Counted from the first letter of the stretch, positions 38,768 through 48,917 are shown. The stretch is 64,000 bases of DNA from Zygotorulaspora mrakii (GCF_013402915.1 NC_050720.1:930001-994000); one strand, 5' to 3'. Translations and numbers: made by a program. Notes: a model not told the origin generated them from the sequence alone.

Positions 38768-39824
38768 ACATCGTGCCCTCGCAGGTCTCGTGTTGCAGCC
38801 GCCTGAATCGCCTGAGCACATGGCCCTTTTTAGCCGCCGAAATTTGCCAGCCGGCGCGGTCCCGGAGCCCGCTGCTTACGTCCGACGGAACGCGGAGCAC
38901 CGTGGAACGTGATCTCGCGCAGATCCTGCGTCACGCAGATCCCACTCGTTTATGTCCGCTCTCCGCCTGGAAACTGCTCAGCGGCTACAATGTGTAGACA
39001 CATCAGCTCTCAGTGACGGGTAATAACGATCGTGGTTGCACCCCAGGCGGCAACCTGTGATCAGATCAAGGAGTGCTTGCTTGCCTTGCCAATCTGCCAC
39101 TGCTGTGCCACCTCTACCCTCCCGGACGGTCGTCATTTTCGGCCATCACAAATAAGAGCGGCTATAAACACAACAGAACATACGACGCCGGAACACCAGC
39201 ATGGCGACACCGCGTTGCAAGAATTCCATCCCTTTCCACTCACCCAGGCTGAACAGGCGGCATACCCACGACGTACGTGCGGCAAAACAGCAGGATGATC
39301 CACGTCCGTGCACGTCCGTAACCGAGCTGTAACCTGTGTTTGTCATGCTGCAACGGTTTCGTTTTTCTAATACCCGTTCAGCAACTTTTGCTTCATTTTT
39401 GCTTGAATCGCAATCGGCCGCGGAATCGGCTTTTTCTTCCGTGGGCGGAATCCCGCTTTCCGTAATACGCGCAAAGGAGAGAGCAGCCCGAACCACGCGA
39501 TGCGCGCGGTTCGGAGTGCGTTGACTAATAGAACATGCAAAAAAGAACAACTGAACAAAAAAGAACTTTTGTTTCCTTCAAAATGATCGAAATGCGCTCT
39601 TGGGCAGAAACGAGACGGATCACCTCGGAAATACGCATTTTATGACTAAAAGACTCTCACGTAATGTGATCGGTTCGTGTAGGATACATTTTCTACTAAT
39701 ATCGTATTTAAGTAAGTTGTTTTCAATTCCAAATAGGCTCAGTCCGGTGGGTTCGGTTGATCAGCCAGCAGTCTGAAAAGTACTACACAAACGGATTAAA
39801 ATATTGACGATCTTACTAGAAGCG

Positions 39825-40502
39825 ATGAGCGCGACAGTGTCTATTTCGCAACAATACCTGCTCGCCAGCAAGGCGAGAGCTAAATTGATGAGATGTGCGG
39901 CTACGGATAGCAACAAGGACTACAACCTGAGGGTGCTAGTAGGCCATGCAAATCTGCTGGACAGGGTGATGGAAAGTGTTGATTCTTACAATACCAGGAT
40001 TACAAAGAGTTCGATGTGCCAGGGTCATTCTGTACGTTCGCGTTCGGACTCAGGCCACAATGATGGAAGAACGCAGGTGGATTATTTTTCGAGCGATGAC
40101 GATGATGACGACTACTCGTCATCATCTTCGGATAGTGAGTACGACGACGATGATGACAGCTCGGCGTCCGATTCCGATTGTCGCGAGGATGAGTACGATT
40201 TCAGTCAGCCTCCCAAGTACATCCACTCCTCTAGCGCTACGCGACCACAACAGCCGGCTGTGTCGGTGGTGACGGTGACCATCGACCAGTGCTTGGACGA
40301 CAAAGATTACGATGATTACAACAGCGACACAGACAGTGACTCGGAAGGGTCTCCCATATCGTCAAACATGGAACAGGATCTGTCGATGATGCCGCTCACT
40401 TTGCAAGCGAAGGTAGCGCACGAACATCCTCGCCACTACCACATCTTGCACACTTCATTGGACAATCACGAATTGGGCGAGGTTACGCCCATTCAAGTAT
40501 GA
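39825..40502 (+). CDS. ECM13: ECM13/YJR115W-family protein
   Basis: The protein has 225 residues and its function is unknown. The N-terminal block [17 protein letters not shown] is the conserved start of the S. cerevisiae paralogs Ecm13 (YBL043W) and YJR115W. A second block, [17 protein letters not shown], follows. The middle is very acidic and Ser-rich (about 85-125) and the C-terminal [16 protein letters not shown] is also family-like. The start is the ATG at 39825; the open frame extends 7 codons upstream to a TTG only. It sits between COR1 and FUI1 as YBL043W does. As a single pre-duplication gene it would be the parent of both paralogs. Confidence 0.8.
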   Translation: MSATVSISQQYLLASKARAKLMRCAATDSNKDYNLRVLVGHANLLDRVMESVDSYNTRITKSSMCQGHSVRSRSDSGHNDGRTQVDYFSSDDDDDDYSSSSSDSEYDDDDDSSASDSDCREDEYDFSQPPKYIHSSSATRPQQPAVSVVTVTIDQCLDDKDYDDYNSDTDSDSEGSPISSNMEQDLSMMPLTLQAKVAHEHPRHYHILHTSLDNHELGEVTPIQV

Positions 40503-40863
40503 GGAGTGTTGACAGCACACTCTATGACATTTACGATTTAATGACGTACGACTTAATGACCGATTTCACCTAATGATAATAATATTCCTTACCCCACCAC
40601 ATCTGCGTTTGTACTGAACTTTATAGTTTTTTTATGCAGTTCCTAATTTTTCTCTTTTTTCGTTATTCTTATCAGTTTTCCGCTATTACCTTGGTTTTGT
40701 CAACTTTCAGGGCGGTTCGGTTCTCTTATCCCGATTGATGCTGGCAATGTACGAAATACTCCAAAGATATTTATGTATATATAAAAACAGACGCAGATGC
40801 CACCGCATTGCGAAGACCCTTTCTGGTTAAATAGAGGATCCAAACGTGTGTATCTGGACGCTT
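40503..40863. promoter_or_regulatory. ECM13-like 3' flank and CPS1-like promoter
   Basis: About 360 bases. A TATATATAAAA stretch near 40774-40784 lies about 85 bases before the carboxypeptidase start and is a plausible TATA box. Nothing else was recognised. Confidence 0.45.
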
Positions 40864-42603
40864 ATGGAGGAAAAAAGTGATCTATCTCCACTAGATGGAA
40901 AGCCGTATCGCAAAGATGAGGGAAAAAAGTTAGTGCTTGTGAAGATGGCATTGCTTGCGGCAATCCTTTTTCTGGTCCATACATTTTTCTGCCAGACGTT
41001 GAATAGTCACAACTACAGCGGCGAGGTGGAACTGTTCAAATGCCAAGAATTTGAGAGCGTATTTGGAGCCTCGGCGGAAAACATTTCAAATATTATCTTT
41101 AATGAAAAGTTGCAGAATGAGACTATGACAAAGTTAGCAAATGCAGTTCGAGTTCCGACTGAAATTTATGATACATTCCCTAATCCACAGGATGAAGCTG
41201 AATACGCTGGATGGCAACCATTTATTAAATTGCACAAACAGCTTGCAAAAGATTTTCCTCTTGTTTGGTCCAAATGTAAAATCGAACATGTGAACCATTA
41301 CGCACTTTTAATCACCTGGGAAGGCTCGAACAATGACTTAAAACCAGCATTATTTGCAGCACATCAGGACGTCGTCCCGGTGGACAGAAAGACGTGGGGC
41401 TCCTGGAAACATGAGCCATTCGGTGGAGAATGGGATGGTCAATTCTTGTGGGGCCGTGGTTCTTTTGATGACAAAAACATGTTAATTGGAATTTTACAAG
41501 CTTTCGAATATATTATACAAAATGAACCTGATTTCAACCCAGAACGCAGTCTCCTTCTTGCCAGTGGCTTCGATGAAGAAGCATCTGGAGTTTACGGTGC
41601 TAGATACCTGAGTGATGTTCTTGTTGAAAGATATGGCCACGACGGTATTTATTCTATTATTGATGAAGGTGTTGTCGGTATTAAAGAAGTGGAAGGTGTC
41701 CTAATTGCAGCACCAGGTACAGGAGAAAAGGGTTTCATCAATTTAGTATTCGACATTCGTACACCTGGCGGTCATTCATCTGTACCACCAGATCATACTT
41801 CTATCGGTGTCGCAGCCAGTATTATTCATGATATTGAGGGTGAAAAATTTCCTGCTCAATTTACTCCAGAGAATCCTGTCACTCAGTATTATCAATGTAT
41901 CGCTCAGTATTCTGAAACAATGGAAAATGACGTCAAAATTGACTTCTTAAAGGCAATGGATGATGAAAAGGCAAATAAAAGGGTCTTGGATTACCTCTTT
42001 GAGCATGGTGGTAAGAAAACTGAATATCTATTTCGTTCTACTCAAGCATTTGATATTATTAATGGTGGAATTAAAGCTAATGCGTTACCAGAAAGTGTCT
42101 CATTTTTGTTGAATTCAAGGGTATCAATAGAATCAAACGTGAACAAAACCCTTGAAAAGTTTTCTGAAAGTTCTTGCAACGTTGCTAAAGAATATGGTTT
42201 GGGTTGTATACTGGATGGTGAAGTGATATTAGAATCTACCAATAAGGGGACCGTCTATATGGATGTACAAAGAACATTAGAGCCTGCACCAGTTTCACCA
42301 AATAATGAAGTTTGGAGAGAATTTGCCGGCTCAATTAAAGGATTTTACGAAAGTGTTGTGTTCCCAAAAAAATTTGGTGATGAGCAGAAATCTTTAGTAG
42401 TAGCGCCATCAATTATGACTGCGAACACTGATACTTGTCACTACTGGAGGTCCTCAAAAAATATTTACCGTTATCAACCAGGTTTTGCAATGGATGACAC
42501 CTTGAGCACGATTCACTCCGTAAATGAACATGTCGATGCCGAGACCGTCATGCATGTTGTCGGTTTCATATATAACTACATTCATTTGGTGAATAAACTG
42601 TAG
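40864..42603 (+). CDS. CPS1: Vacuolar carboxypeptidase S-type M20 metallopeptidase
   Basis: The protein has 579 residues. Carboxypeptidase S is a zinc enzyme of the vacuole that frees C-terminal amino acids from peptides. It enters the vacuole as a type II membrane precursor. A single N-terminal membrane segment (about 22-43) follows a short cytoplasmic tail with lysines. M20 ligands are visible: His 167 in AAHQDVVPV, an Asp near 202 in GRGSFDDKN, the Glu pair of DEEASG at 238-239, and His in the C-terminal TIHSVNEHVD. It is somewhat divergent from S. cerevisiae Cps1 and could equally be the YOL153C-type paralog. In S. cerevisiae CPS1 is elsewhere (YJL172W), and ECM13 is next to FUI1. Confidence 0.85.
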   Translation: MEEKSDLSPLDGKPYRKDEGKKLVLVKMALLAAILFLVHTFFCQTLNSHNYSGEVELFKCQEFESVFGASAENISNIIFNEKLQNETMTKLANAVRVPTEIYDTFPNPQDEAEYAGWQPFIKLHKQLAKDFPLVWSKCKIEHVNHYALLITWEGSNNDLKPALFAAHQDVVPVDRKTWGSWKHEPFGGEWDGQFLWGRGSFDDKNMLIGILQAFEYIIQNEPDFNPERSLLLASGFDEEASGVYGARYLSDVLVERYGHDGIYSIIDEGVVGIKEVEGVLIAAPGTGEKGFINLVFDIRTPGGHSSVPPDHTSIGVAASIIHDIEGEKFPAQFTPENPVTQYYQCIAQYSETMENDVKIDFLKAMDDEKANKRVLDYLFEHGGKKTEYLFRSTQAFDIINGGIKANALPESVSFLLNSRVSIESNVNKTLEKFSESSCNVAKEYGLGCILDGEVILESTNKGTVYMDVQRTLEPAPVSPNNEVWREFAGSIKGFYESVVFPKKFGDEQKSLVVAPSIMTANTDTCHYWRSSKNIYRYQPGFAMDDTLSTIHSVNEHVDAETVMHVVGFIYNYIHLVNKL

Positions 42604-43073
42604 TCGCAGAAAAAATAAAAGAAACTGAGACATTTCACAAATAATTTAGCGAACATGTCAAAACAGACATGAATATGGTTCTTGGCTTCTGTTTATTTTA
42701 AAAGCTCCATCAGTTTGTCAACACAGGGTGTTTCACGAAACGAAAAAATCAATCGCATCGATGAGAAATATGTTCCCTCTTTTAAATGAAACTATGTACA
42801 CTATCATGGTTTCCGCAGAGTGCCCATTCTCTTCTCCGATGACGCATTTTTTCTGTTTAATATTTATATTTTTTCAAGAAACTGACGATATAATAGAATT
42901 GTCGTTGCGATACAAAAACATAAAAAATGCAACATGAAAAAAATAAAAAGGGTTGAGACAAATATAACTGATATAACATGATTCAGTAGATATGAAATTG
43001 AAAAGCATAAATGAAGAAAATGACAATATATCCCCAAGCTAGGGAAATTACGTAAGATAATAATACAAGCCTT
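42604..43073. other. Convergent intergenic region CPS1-like/FUI1
   Basis: AT-rich 470-base gap between two gene ends. A 69-codon plus-strand frame (42728-42937) has no known motif. No RNA gene was seen. Confidence 0.45.
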
Positions 43074-44918
43074 CTAAGCAAATTTCGGTTCTTGATAAGA
43101 AAGAGAATTGAAATTTTTCTCAAATTGTTCTCTTTCATAAGCAAAGTCCTCCACTTCTACCCATTCTTCTAGCCATACCTTATCGGTAATTTTTGGATTA
43201 CCGGGAATACCATTCACGGGGAAGAAATAAACTAGGGTGACATAGGTTATAGCCGAGATCAAATAGCCGACAAAATAGTTGAGATAATAAACTCGCATAG
43301 CTCCAATTGGGACGCTGAGACCAACCGAACCTAAAAATCCGGGAAAGTTTGGTACAATACCAATAACATAGGAAACAACAGCTCTCCAGTTTGTACCATA
43401 TCTATTGTACATGTAAAATGTCCCGGGTAAATTTGAATAGCAGTGATAAATGTTAACGTAGCCTTTACGAACAATGTAGTAATCAGCAAAGATAACACCG
43501 GCAATGGCAGATAAAAAGACCGCATAAGCGCTCAATGCAGTAGTGAATTTTGATGAGGATGCTAGTAAATTCCATGGGCAGATAGCCAAAGAAATGCAGG
43601 CACAAATAAAAGCACCACGTCTAATATTGATGAATTTTGGTAAAATTGCCGTCATATCAGTACCTGCGGGAATTGCATTATTTGATAAATTGGCACCCAA
43701 TTGATCAAAGGCAAATGAGAAGGCAATAAGGAACACACCAGCACGATCACCCTTGGAGAATCCGCCCAAGAAACGAGACAATATATCTAGAGGGCTCCAG
43801 TAGTTGATGCCATACAACGTATAAGCAGCGGAAACACAGATAATACCCAATAAGGAAATGACGGCAAAGCAGACAGGTATAACAATGAATTGAGACAGCA
43901 TGGAAGATCTTGGGGTCTTACCGAAACGTGAAAAATCAGGTGCGTTCAAGACCAAAGTTGAAAAATTGTCCATAGAACTCATAATCGATCTAATAACAGC
44001 CCACGCCGTTGCAGCTTGATTCATCCCAGAGTTATCATTCAATGCACTCATTGATAAAGTGCCGTTGCATTTCCTGACACACCAAATTAAAAATGCAAAA
44101 GCACCAATTGGCGTGATAAAGGACTTGGCAGCAAAAAGATAACGAAGCGAGTGTGGAGGGAACCATAAGAAAGGTAAAGAAACTGCCCAAAACAAGATGA
44201 AGCACATCAATTCAAAATTAGTCAAGTTTTCACTTGGAATGGTATCACCCATTCTTTGATTCAGATTATTACCAAAGATTGACCTGAAACACAATTGTAA
44301 ACATATACCACCCAAATACGCCTGTGTCGAGTACCAGACGCACGCCATGACCACTCTATTCAACACAACCCAAACAGAGAAATATGTACCAAATGCGACA
44401 CGACACGAACTAGGAAATGATAAATGGTACATGTTACCAACACGAGATGCCAACACAATGAACACGGCAACACACAAGTAACCAACCCAAATACAGATCC
44501 AAGTTTGCCACCAATTCAACCCCAACTGCAGACCTGTAGCAGAGATCTGCCAGGTGTTAACGTTGAAAGTACCAGAAATCCAGAAGAAAACATATTGCTT
44601 CCAGCTCCATTGTCTCCTCTTTGCTTCCACTGGTGTTAATTCACCATTATAGACAAATGATTCTAACACACTTTTGGATGCGACCCTTCCTTCACCATCA
44701 GGATGCTTAACTTCAATGAGATCGATGATTTTATCCCAAGCAGTCTTGACCTTACCCTTTTTCGATACGTCGCTACAGACGCTGTCATTGTCATCATTCG
44801 AATTAGTTTCGCTACTGACACCGACCACTTGCGCTTTTGCTGCGCTTGGAAACTTTTCACCGGTATATTCGTCGCTTGAACCGTTTGTCCGCCTCAGGGA
44901 CGACGACGTAATTGACAT
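43074..44918 (-). CDS. FUI1: Fui1, uridine permease (NCS1 family)
   Basis: The protein has 614 residues. Fui1 is a plasma-membrane uridine-proton symporter. An acidic/Ser-rich cytoplasmic N-terminus of about 95 residues is followed by about 12 membrane segments. NCS1 landmarks are present: SGTFNVNTWQISATGLQLGLNWWQ in membrane segment 1, then SFPSSCRVAFG, NAPDFSRFGKTPRSS, and ANLSNNAIPAGTDMTA. The position next to ECM13 and PRE7 (YBL043W-042C-041W) selects FUI1 over FUR4 and DAL4. S. cerevisiae Fui1 has 639 residues. Confidence 0.92.
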   Translation of the reverse strand: MSITSSSLRRTNGSSDEYTGEKFPSAAKAQVVGVSSETNSNDDNDSVCSDVSKKGKVKTAWDKIIDLIEVKHPDGEGRVASKSVLESFVYNGELTPVEAKRRQWSWKQYVFFWISGTFNVNTWQISATGLQLGLNWWQTWICIWVGYLCVAVFIVLASRVGNMYHLSFPSSCRVAFGTYFSVWVVLNRVVMACVWYSTQAYLGGICLQLCFRSIFGNNLNQRMGDTIPSENLTNFELMCFILFWAVSLPFLWFPPHSLRYLFAAKSFITPIGAFAFLIWCVRKCNGTLSMSALNDNSGMNQAATAWAVIRSIMSSMDNFSTLVLNAPDFSRFGKTPRSSMLSQFIVIPVCFAVISLLGIICVSAAYTLYGINYWSPLDILSRFLGGFSKGDRAGVFLIAFSFAFDQLGANLSNNAIPAGTDMTAILPKFINIRRGAFICACISLAICPWNLLASSSKFTTALSAYAVFLSAIAGVIFADYYIVRKGYVNIYHCYSNLPGTFYMYNRYGTNWRAVVSYVIGIVPNFPGFLGSVGLSVPIGAMRVYYLNYFVGYLISAITYVTLVYFFPVNGIPGNPKITDKVWLEEWVEVEDFAYEREQFEKNFNSLSYQEPKFA

Positions 44919-45842
44919 GTTGAGTTACTGCTTGGAGGGGAAGGAGGAGGAGGAGCGAAGCAAACGACTACTTACTCACTCTCTTACTTTTTGCTTACTG
45001 TAAGACATCAGAAACGAATAAGAATGCATTCAAGAAACACAATAAACTCAAAATATACTCTTAAATACAGAATACACGTTATCAGGAATTCAGAACAGTT
45101 ATGGAAGAGTTGCTTGAACCATTAGATAAAGCCTTCAACATTTAAACCTCCGCAGGAGAAAATTTTTCGCTATCAGTACACTAGGACAATGTCAGAAAGT
45201 AGCAACCCTGTAGCGCAAATACCAACGGCTGAACGGCGTTGTATGCTATTTCTTTGACACATCACTGCACCAGTGTAAGAGCCATCTACCCATATATGCC
45301 ATACAGATACTTCTGCCTCTTTGCCTCATCGGCTCGAGCCGTTTTTCCTTTTTTCGTCCTGTTTTTTTTTCATTTTGTTTTCCGCCGGTAATAAGTTCGG
45401 AAAAAGTGACAAACGTTCGAGATAAAGGCAAACCAAAGCCTCACTTGTCTCCCTAGGAACCACTTACATTACATAATACAAATCATTTTTTTCAAAATTG
45501 CGTAAAACATGACTACCTTCTTATCTAAAAGGGAATGTACTCAATGGACAACTGCTAAGCCCTGACTACTAAGCCCAGATTACTCAAATAGATTTCTTAT
45601 CTTAGTATTCGTGCTTGGCGGCTTTGCCTAAATCCCTGCTGGGGGCGGGAGATTTGAGTAATCGCAGTCGAGAATGACCGCTAATAACGTATCGTACAAA
45701 GGTACTGTTACCTTTCTAGGCCTTGATCGATAGGCCTGACACATTGTCACGACCGACGCTCCCTCTGTTTCTTTTCTGTGTGTACACAGCAAGAAAAAAA
45801 GTAAAAAAAGCATATGTCCGGGACGCCATCCGGACAGATAGT

Positions 45843-45887
45843 CACGTGATCTCCAGGGCCCTCCATCACGTGAGAGGAGATCACATG
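45843..45887. promoter_or_regulatory. Cluster of E-box elements upstream of PRE7
   Basis: CACGTG at 45843-45848 and 45867-45872 and CACATG at 45882-45887, all preceded by T or AT. These are Cbf1-like recognition cores, about 180-220 bases upstream of PRE7. Confidence 0.5.
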
Positions 45888-45962
45888 ATCTCTAATTGGG
45901 TTTCACTCTGGCTGATTGTTTAAGGAAGTAATCCGTGAAATGGTAGAAATGGGATGGTCGCT

Positions 45963-45971
45963 GGTGGCAAA
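45963..45971 (+). promoter_or_regulatory. Rpn4 proteasome-associated control element (PACE)
   Basis: GGTGGCAAA is the exact PACE consensus and lies 95-103 bases upstream of the PRE7 start. Rpn4 controls proteasome subunit genes in S. cerevisiae through this 9-mer, usually at this distance. Confidence 0.8.
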
Positions 45972-46065
45972 AGATTGGTTCAAGAAGTAGGCTTTCTCGG
46001 GATAAGTGAAGAGCTAGGGATCATCTCGTTGCACTCCAAGACAGTTATAACACACCAGGTATACA

Positions 46066-46794
46066 ATGGCTAGTACAATTGCATCAGAATATTCTTCTGA
46101 AGTAGCAAGCACACCGATTGAGCATCAATTCAATCCATACACCGACAATGGTGGTACAATCCTGGGAATTGCGGGCGAGGATTTTGCTGTGTTGGCCGGA
46201 GACACAAGACACACTACAGACTACTCGATCAACTCTCGTCATGAGTCCAAGGTGTTTGACTGTGGTGATAACATAATAATGTCGGCAAACGGATTTGCAG
46301 CCGACGGTGAAGCGTTGGTTAAGAGGTTTAAAAACAGTGTCAAGTGGTACCACTTCGATCATAACGACAAGAAACTATCGCTATCATCGGCGGCAAGAAA
46401 TATCCAACATCTTTTGTATGGTAAGAGATTTTTCCCCTATTATGTGCACACAATCATTGCAGGACTTGACGAGGAAGGAAAAGGGTCGGTGTATTCCTTT
46501 GACCCAGTAGGATCATACGAAAGAGAGCAATGTAGGGCAGGTGGAGCTGCAGCTTCTTTGATAATGCCGTTTTTAGATAACCAGGTGAATTTCAAAAATC
46601 AGTACGAACCTGGCACAGATGGGAAAGTCAAGAGGCCTATCAAATACTTGAGTCTTGAAGAAGTCATCAAGTTGGTAAGGGACTCATTCACCTCAGCCAC
46701 AGAAAGACACATTCAGGTGGGTGATGGCTTGGAAATACTCATCGTGACCAAGGATGGAGTCAGGAAAGAGTACTACGACCTAAAGAGGGATTGA
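46066..46794 (+). CDS. PRE7: Pre7, 20S proteasome subunit beta6
   Basis: The protein has 242 residues (241 in S. cerevisiae). Pre7 is a non-catalytic beta subunit of the 20S core. The beta-type fold is clear: NGGTILGIAGEDFAVLAGDTR at about 29-49, then an LYGKRFFPYYVHTIIAGLDE block and GSVYSFDPVGSYEREQ. The short N-terminal propeptide ends before the NGGT motif; no catalytic N-terminal Thr is expected in beta6. It has a PACE element upstream and converges with ERD2, as YBL041W-040C. Confidence 0.96.
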   Translation: MASTIASEYSSEVASTPIEHQFNPYTDNGGTILGIAGEDFAVLAGDTRHTTDYSINSRHESKVFDCGDNIIMSANGFAADGEALVKRFKNSVKWYHFDHNDKKLSLSSAARNIQHLLYGKRFFPYYVHTIIAGLDEEGKGSVYSFDPVGSYEREQCRAGGAAASLIMPFLDNQVNFKNQYEPGTDGKVKRPIKYLSLEEVIKLVRDSFTSATERHIQVGDGLEILIVTKDGVRKEYYDLKRD

Positions 46795-46969
46795 GCGGGC
46801 CGTACATGGATCGCAAACTCACATAAAGATGTGCACAGACATACGAATATGTATGTTATGCGCACCACAAGAATTAGTCCGGTAAAGCTCATTTACGTAG
46901 ATAACTTTTTGATCTTTGACTCATATAAAGATGTACATATATATGTTATGCGTATCTCATGAAGATGCT

Positions 46970-47629
46970 TTAGTGCAGTAAATCTGCTCCCTTGCGTTTG
47001 ATGACTTTTTGATAGTAGATATAAAAGAAATCTGAGTAAACCAGTGTCTGTATCACACCTGTTAAGAAAGCCAGTTTATCAAATTTTGATTCTGCAAAGT
47101 ATCTCCAAACCCAATTAGGAATGTAAAGCGTTCTATAAAGACCCAACGCAAAAATATAATGAATGGTTAAAGACTTTGCCTTTCCAGATTTTGATAGCAT
47201 GAACAATTGTGGTAAAATGGCCACGCTTTCAAGCCACACAGAAAAACTCCAGAATATTTCAATGATGGTGAATTCTCTGTTGAAGACAAGTGCCAGTATC
47301 ACACATGGAATAAGTAGGTATCTTATGTTAAAATTATCCCTCAAAAGCATCTCTTTGTAGGCAATGCGGTTCGTTGTCTTCGTTCTTTGCAATAGTTGAA
47401 GTATATATATTGATGATGCTATGAAGAAGATTTTCATGACAAAAATGTACAAAGAAACCCAATGCAGTACCAATAAATCCATGTAACGACTTAGGAAGAC
47501 CAAAACATATAATGCTTGTGTCTTCAATGACATCCCTTCAATTGAATTTGATGTTCTGATGGTATGAATAAGAATGAGTATGCTTGCTAAGTGGGACAGA
47601 TCCCCCAAGAATCTAAACGGATTCATCAT
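46970..47629 (-). CDS. ERD2: Erd2, HDEL receptor (intronless here)
   Basis: The protein has 219 residues from the first ATG, or 218 from the second. Erd2 is the seven-helix Golgi receptor that retrieves ER proteins ending in HDEL. The start (M)MNPFRFLGDLSHLASILIL and the core blocks YMDLLVLHWVSLY, WSFSVWLESVAILPQL and LYIPNWVWRY are family-typical. The tandem ATG ATG is at 47629 and 47626; the S. cerevisiae protein starts MNPFR. S. cerevisiae ERD2 has an intron a few codons after the start. Here the frame is continuous from ATG with no GTATGT or TACTAAC in the first exon region. Confidence 0.95.
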   Translation of the reverse strand: MMNPFRFLGDLSHLASILILIHTIRTSNSIEGMSLKTQALYVLVFLSRYMDLLVLHWVSLYIFVMKIFFIASSIYILQLLQRTKTTNRIAYKEMLLRDNFNIRYLLIPCVILALVFNREFTIIEIFWSFSVWLESVAILPQLFMLSKSGKAKSLTIHYIFALGLYRTLYIPNWVWRYFAESKFDKLAFLTGVIQTLVYSDFFYIYYQKVIKRKGADLLH

Positions 47630-47876
47630 ATCTCCACACTATTTTGCGGCGCAACGGTACAATTGGTGCTTCCTATTCAGAGTTGTCAATTATATTGCCG
47701 TGAACACAATCAACAGCTTGTCATTTCGCTTTTAGTTCCTTTCTTTCAGATGTCAAAACTGAAAAAAAAACGTTTTTTGCATTAGTTCGGGTAATTAACT
47801 GAAATCGCATAATATTACATAACTTTACATGGCGTTTTAAAAAAACGCTAAAAATACCTGGGCATAATCATAGCTG

Positions 47877-48917
47877 TTACAAATCATTTATAGCGTGGGA
47901 AATATACTCCATGTCCGATTCATCTTCATGAATTTCATAAGCCTTCCCAGCAGCGTCATTAACCTTTTGTTGCATATCTTCCAGAGATGGGTATATGCTG
48001 ATGGAATGGAAATCGGAGACAAAATTTGACAGCGCAGTTTGGTCGCCATCGATACAGAGTTTGGTAAGTCGGCGAACAGTTTGAATTTCCTTTTTCAACA
48101 GTTCGCTATCATACTGATGAAACTCGATGCGCACTACAGTCGAATTTGAACCACCGCAATTTCGGGGCAAGAGCATCAGACTGGGGAAGTGAGACACCCT
48201 GAAGAGATTGGTAAGATGTGATGTTGAGCGCTGCGAACCATCGATGTCAAATGTTTTCAACTTGTCGTCGAAAAACTGTGAATTCTGTACCAACAACGAA
48301 GACGGCCGAGAAGATTGGAATAGTTCCTGATAGTAGAAATCCATCCAAGGGGATGTAAACGACAAGATATTTACCAAACTTGCACCCGACGTCGCGTCCA
48401 AATAATCCAGGGAGTCCGAGTCTGCGTGTGGGCCCAGCTTGTCCAACTCAATAATATTTTCATGGACCGGCTGCGGCAAGGCGGGTGTCTCCCCCGTCAA
48501 TTGTGTCAGGTAGTGCGCCATGCGATAAACGTCGCCCGCACCGTGGTATACACCCTTGAGCAGATTTTTTGGTGTCAATTCCGGCTCGACCTGAAACCCT
48601 GCCAAATTCTCTTTCGCCTCGAAGAGCATCAGATACGGATACGTATCCACATTGAAGTCTTTATCGAGAATCCTGCATTTTCTGCCGTCAATCATAATAA
48701 AGTTCAGCGCCCCGTTAAAGAAACTAGACAGCATCTCGAATTTAGGCATCAGCTCCTTACACCAGGGGCACTTGGGAGAATAGATATATACGAACGAATA
48801 CCTGTCAGTACTGAGCAACTCGCCATACAGGTCCTTCGTAGTGCTGAACTCGTGCAACATACCCGCTGCGCACTTCACCGCCATAACTAGCACCATCCAC
48901 TGGCACATCAGTCTCAT
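47877..48917 (-). CDS. Secreted/ER thioredoxin-fold protein (PDI-like), CPWC
   Basis: The protein has 346 residues. It has a signal peptide (about 1-19), then a thioredoxin domain with an active-site-like C50-P-W-C53 (YIYSPKCPWCKELMP) and the cis-proline motif DTYPYLMLF near residues 95-103. A second region, about 185-300, looks like another thioredoxin-type fold without the cysteine pair (SFTSPWMDFYYQELF). The C-terminus is acidic and ends INDL, not HDEL. It resembles protein disulphide isomerases in layout but does not match S. cerevisiae Pdi1, Eug1, Mpd1, Mpd2 or Eps1 by length or active-site sequence as I know them. Likely an ER oxidoreductase or chaperone; the substrate is unknown. It lies next to ERD2. 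Confidence 0.75.
   Translation of the reverse strand: MRLMCQWMVLVMAVKCAAGMLHEFSTTKDLYGELLSTDRYSFVYIYSPKCPWCKELMPKFEMLSSFFNGALNFIMIDGRKCRILDKDFNVDTYPYLMLFEAKENLAGFQVEPELTPKNLLKGVYHGAGDVYRMAHYLTQLTGETPALPQPVHENIIELDKLGPHADSDSLDYLDATSGASLVNILSFTSPWMDFYYQELFQSSRPSSLLVQNSQFFDDKLKTFDIDGSQRSTSHLTNLFRVSHFPSLMLLPRNCGGSNSTVVRIEFHQYDSELLKKEIQTVRRLTKLCIDGDQTALSNFVSDFHSISIYPSLEDMQQKVNDAAGKAYEIHEDESDMEYISHAINDL

Larger units (their letters stand above)
38369..39824. promoter_or_regulatory. Divergent COR1-ECM13 promoter, GC-rich
   Basis: This 1.46-kb gap has a markedly GC-rich centre (about 38720-39500). It holds the Hap-type and CACGTG elements listed separately and a TATAAA near 39163. Open frames of 88-134 codons occur on both strands, but they are rich in CpG-containing codons and have no family motif, which I take as an effect of GC content. 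Confidence 0.5.
44919..46065. promoter_or_regulatory. Divergent FUI1-PRE7 promoter region
   Basis: This 1.15-kb gap contains a Rpn4 PACE element, two CACGTG boxes and one CACATG. Several short frames exist but none is convincing, and no tRNA was seen. Confidence 0.5.

Noticed and set aside
39146..39550. 134-codon minus-strand frame and neighbouring frames in the COR1-ECM13 gap
   Set aside because: CpG-rich codon use, no motif and no homology that I recognise; explained by high GC.
45380..45420. TTTCCGAA-like core as a centromere CDEIII
   Set aside because: No AT-rich CDEII of about 80 bp and no CDEI at the right distance on either side.
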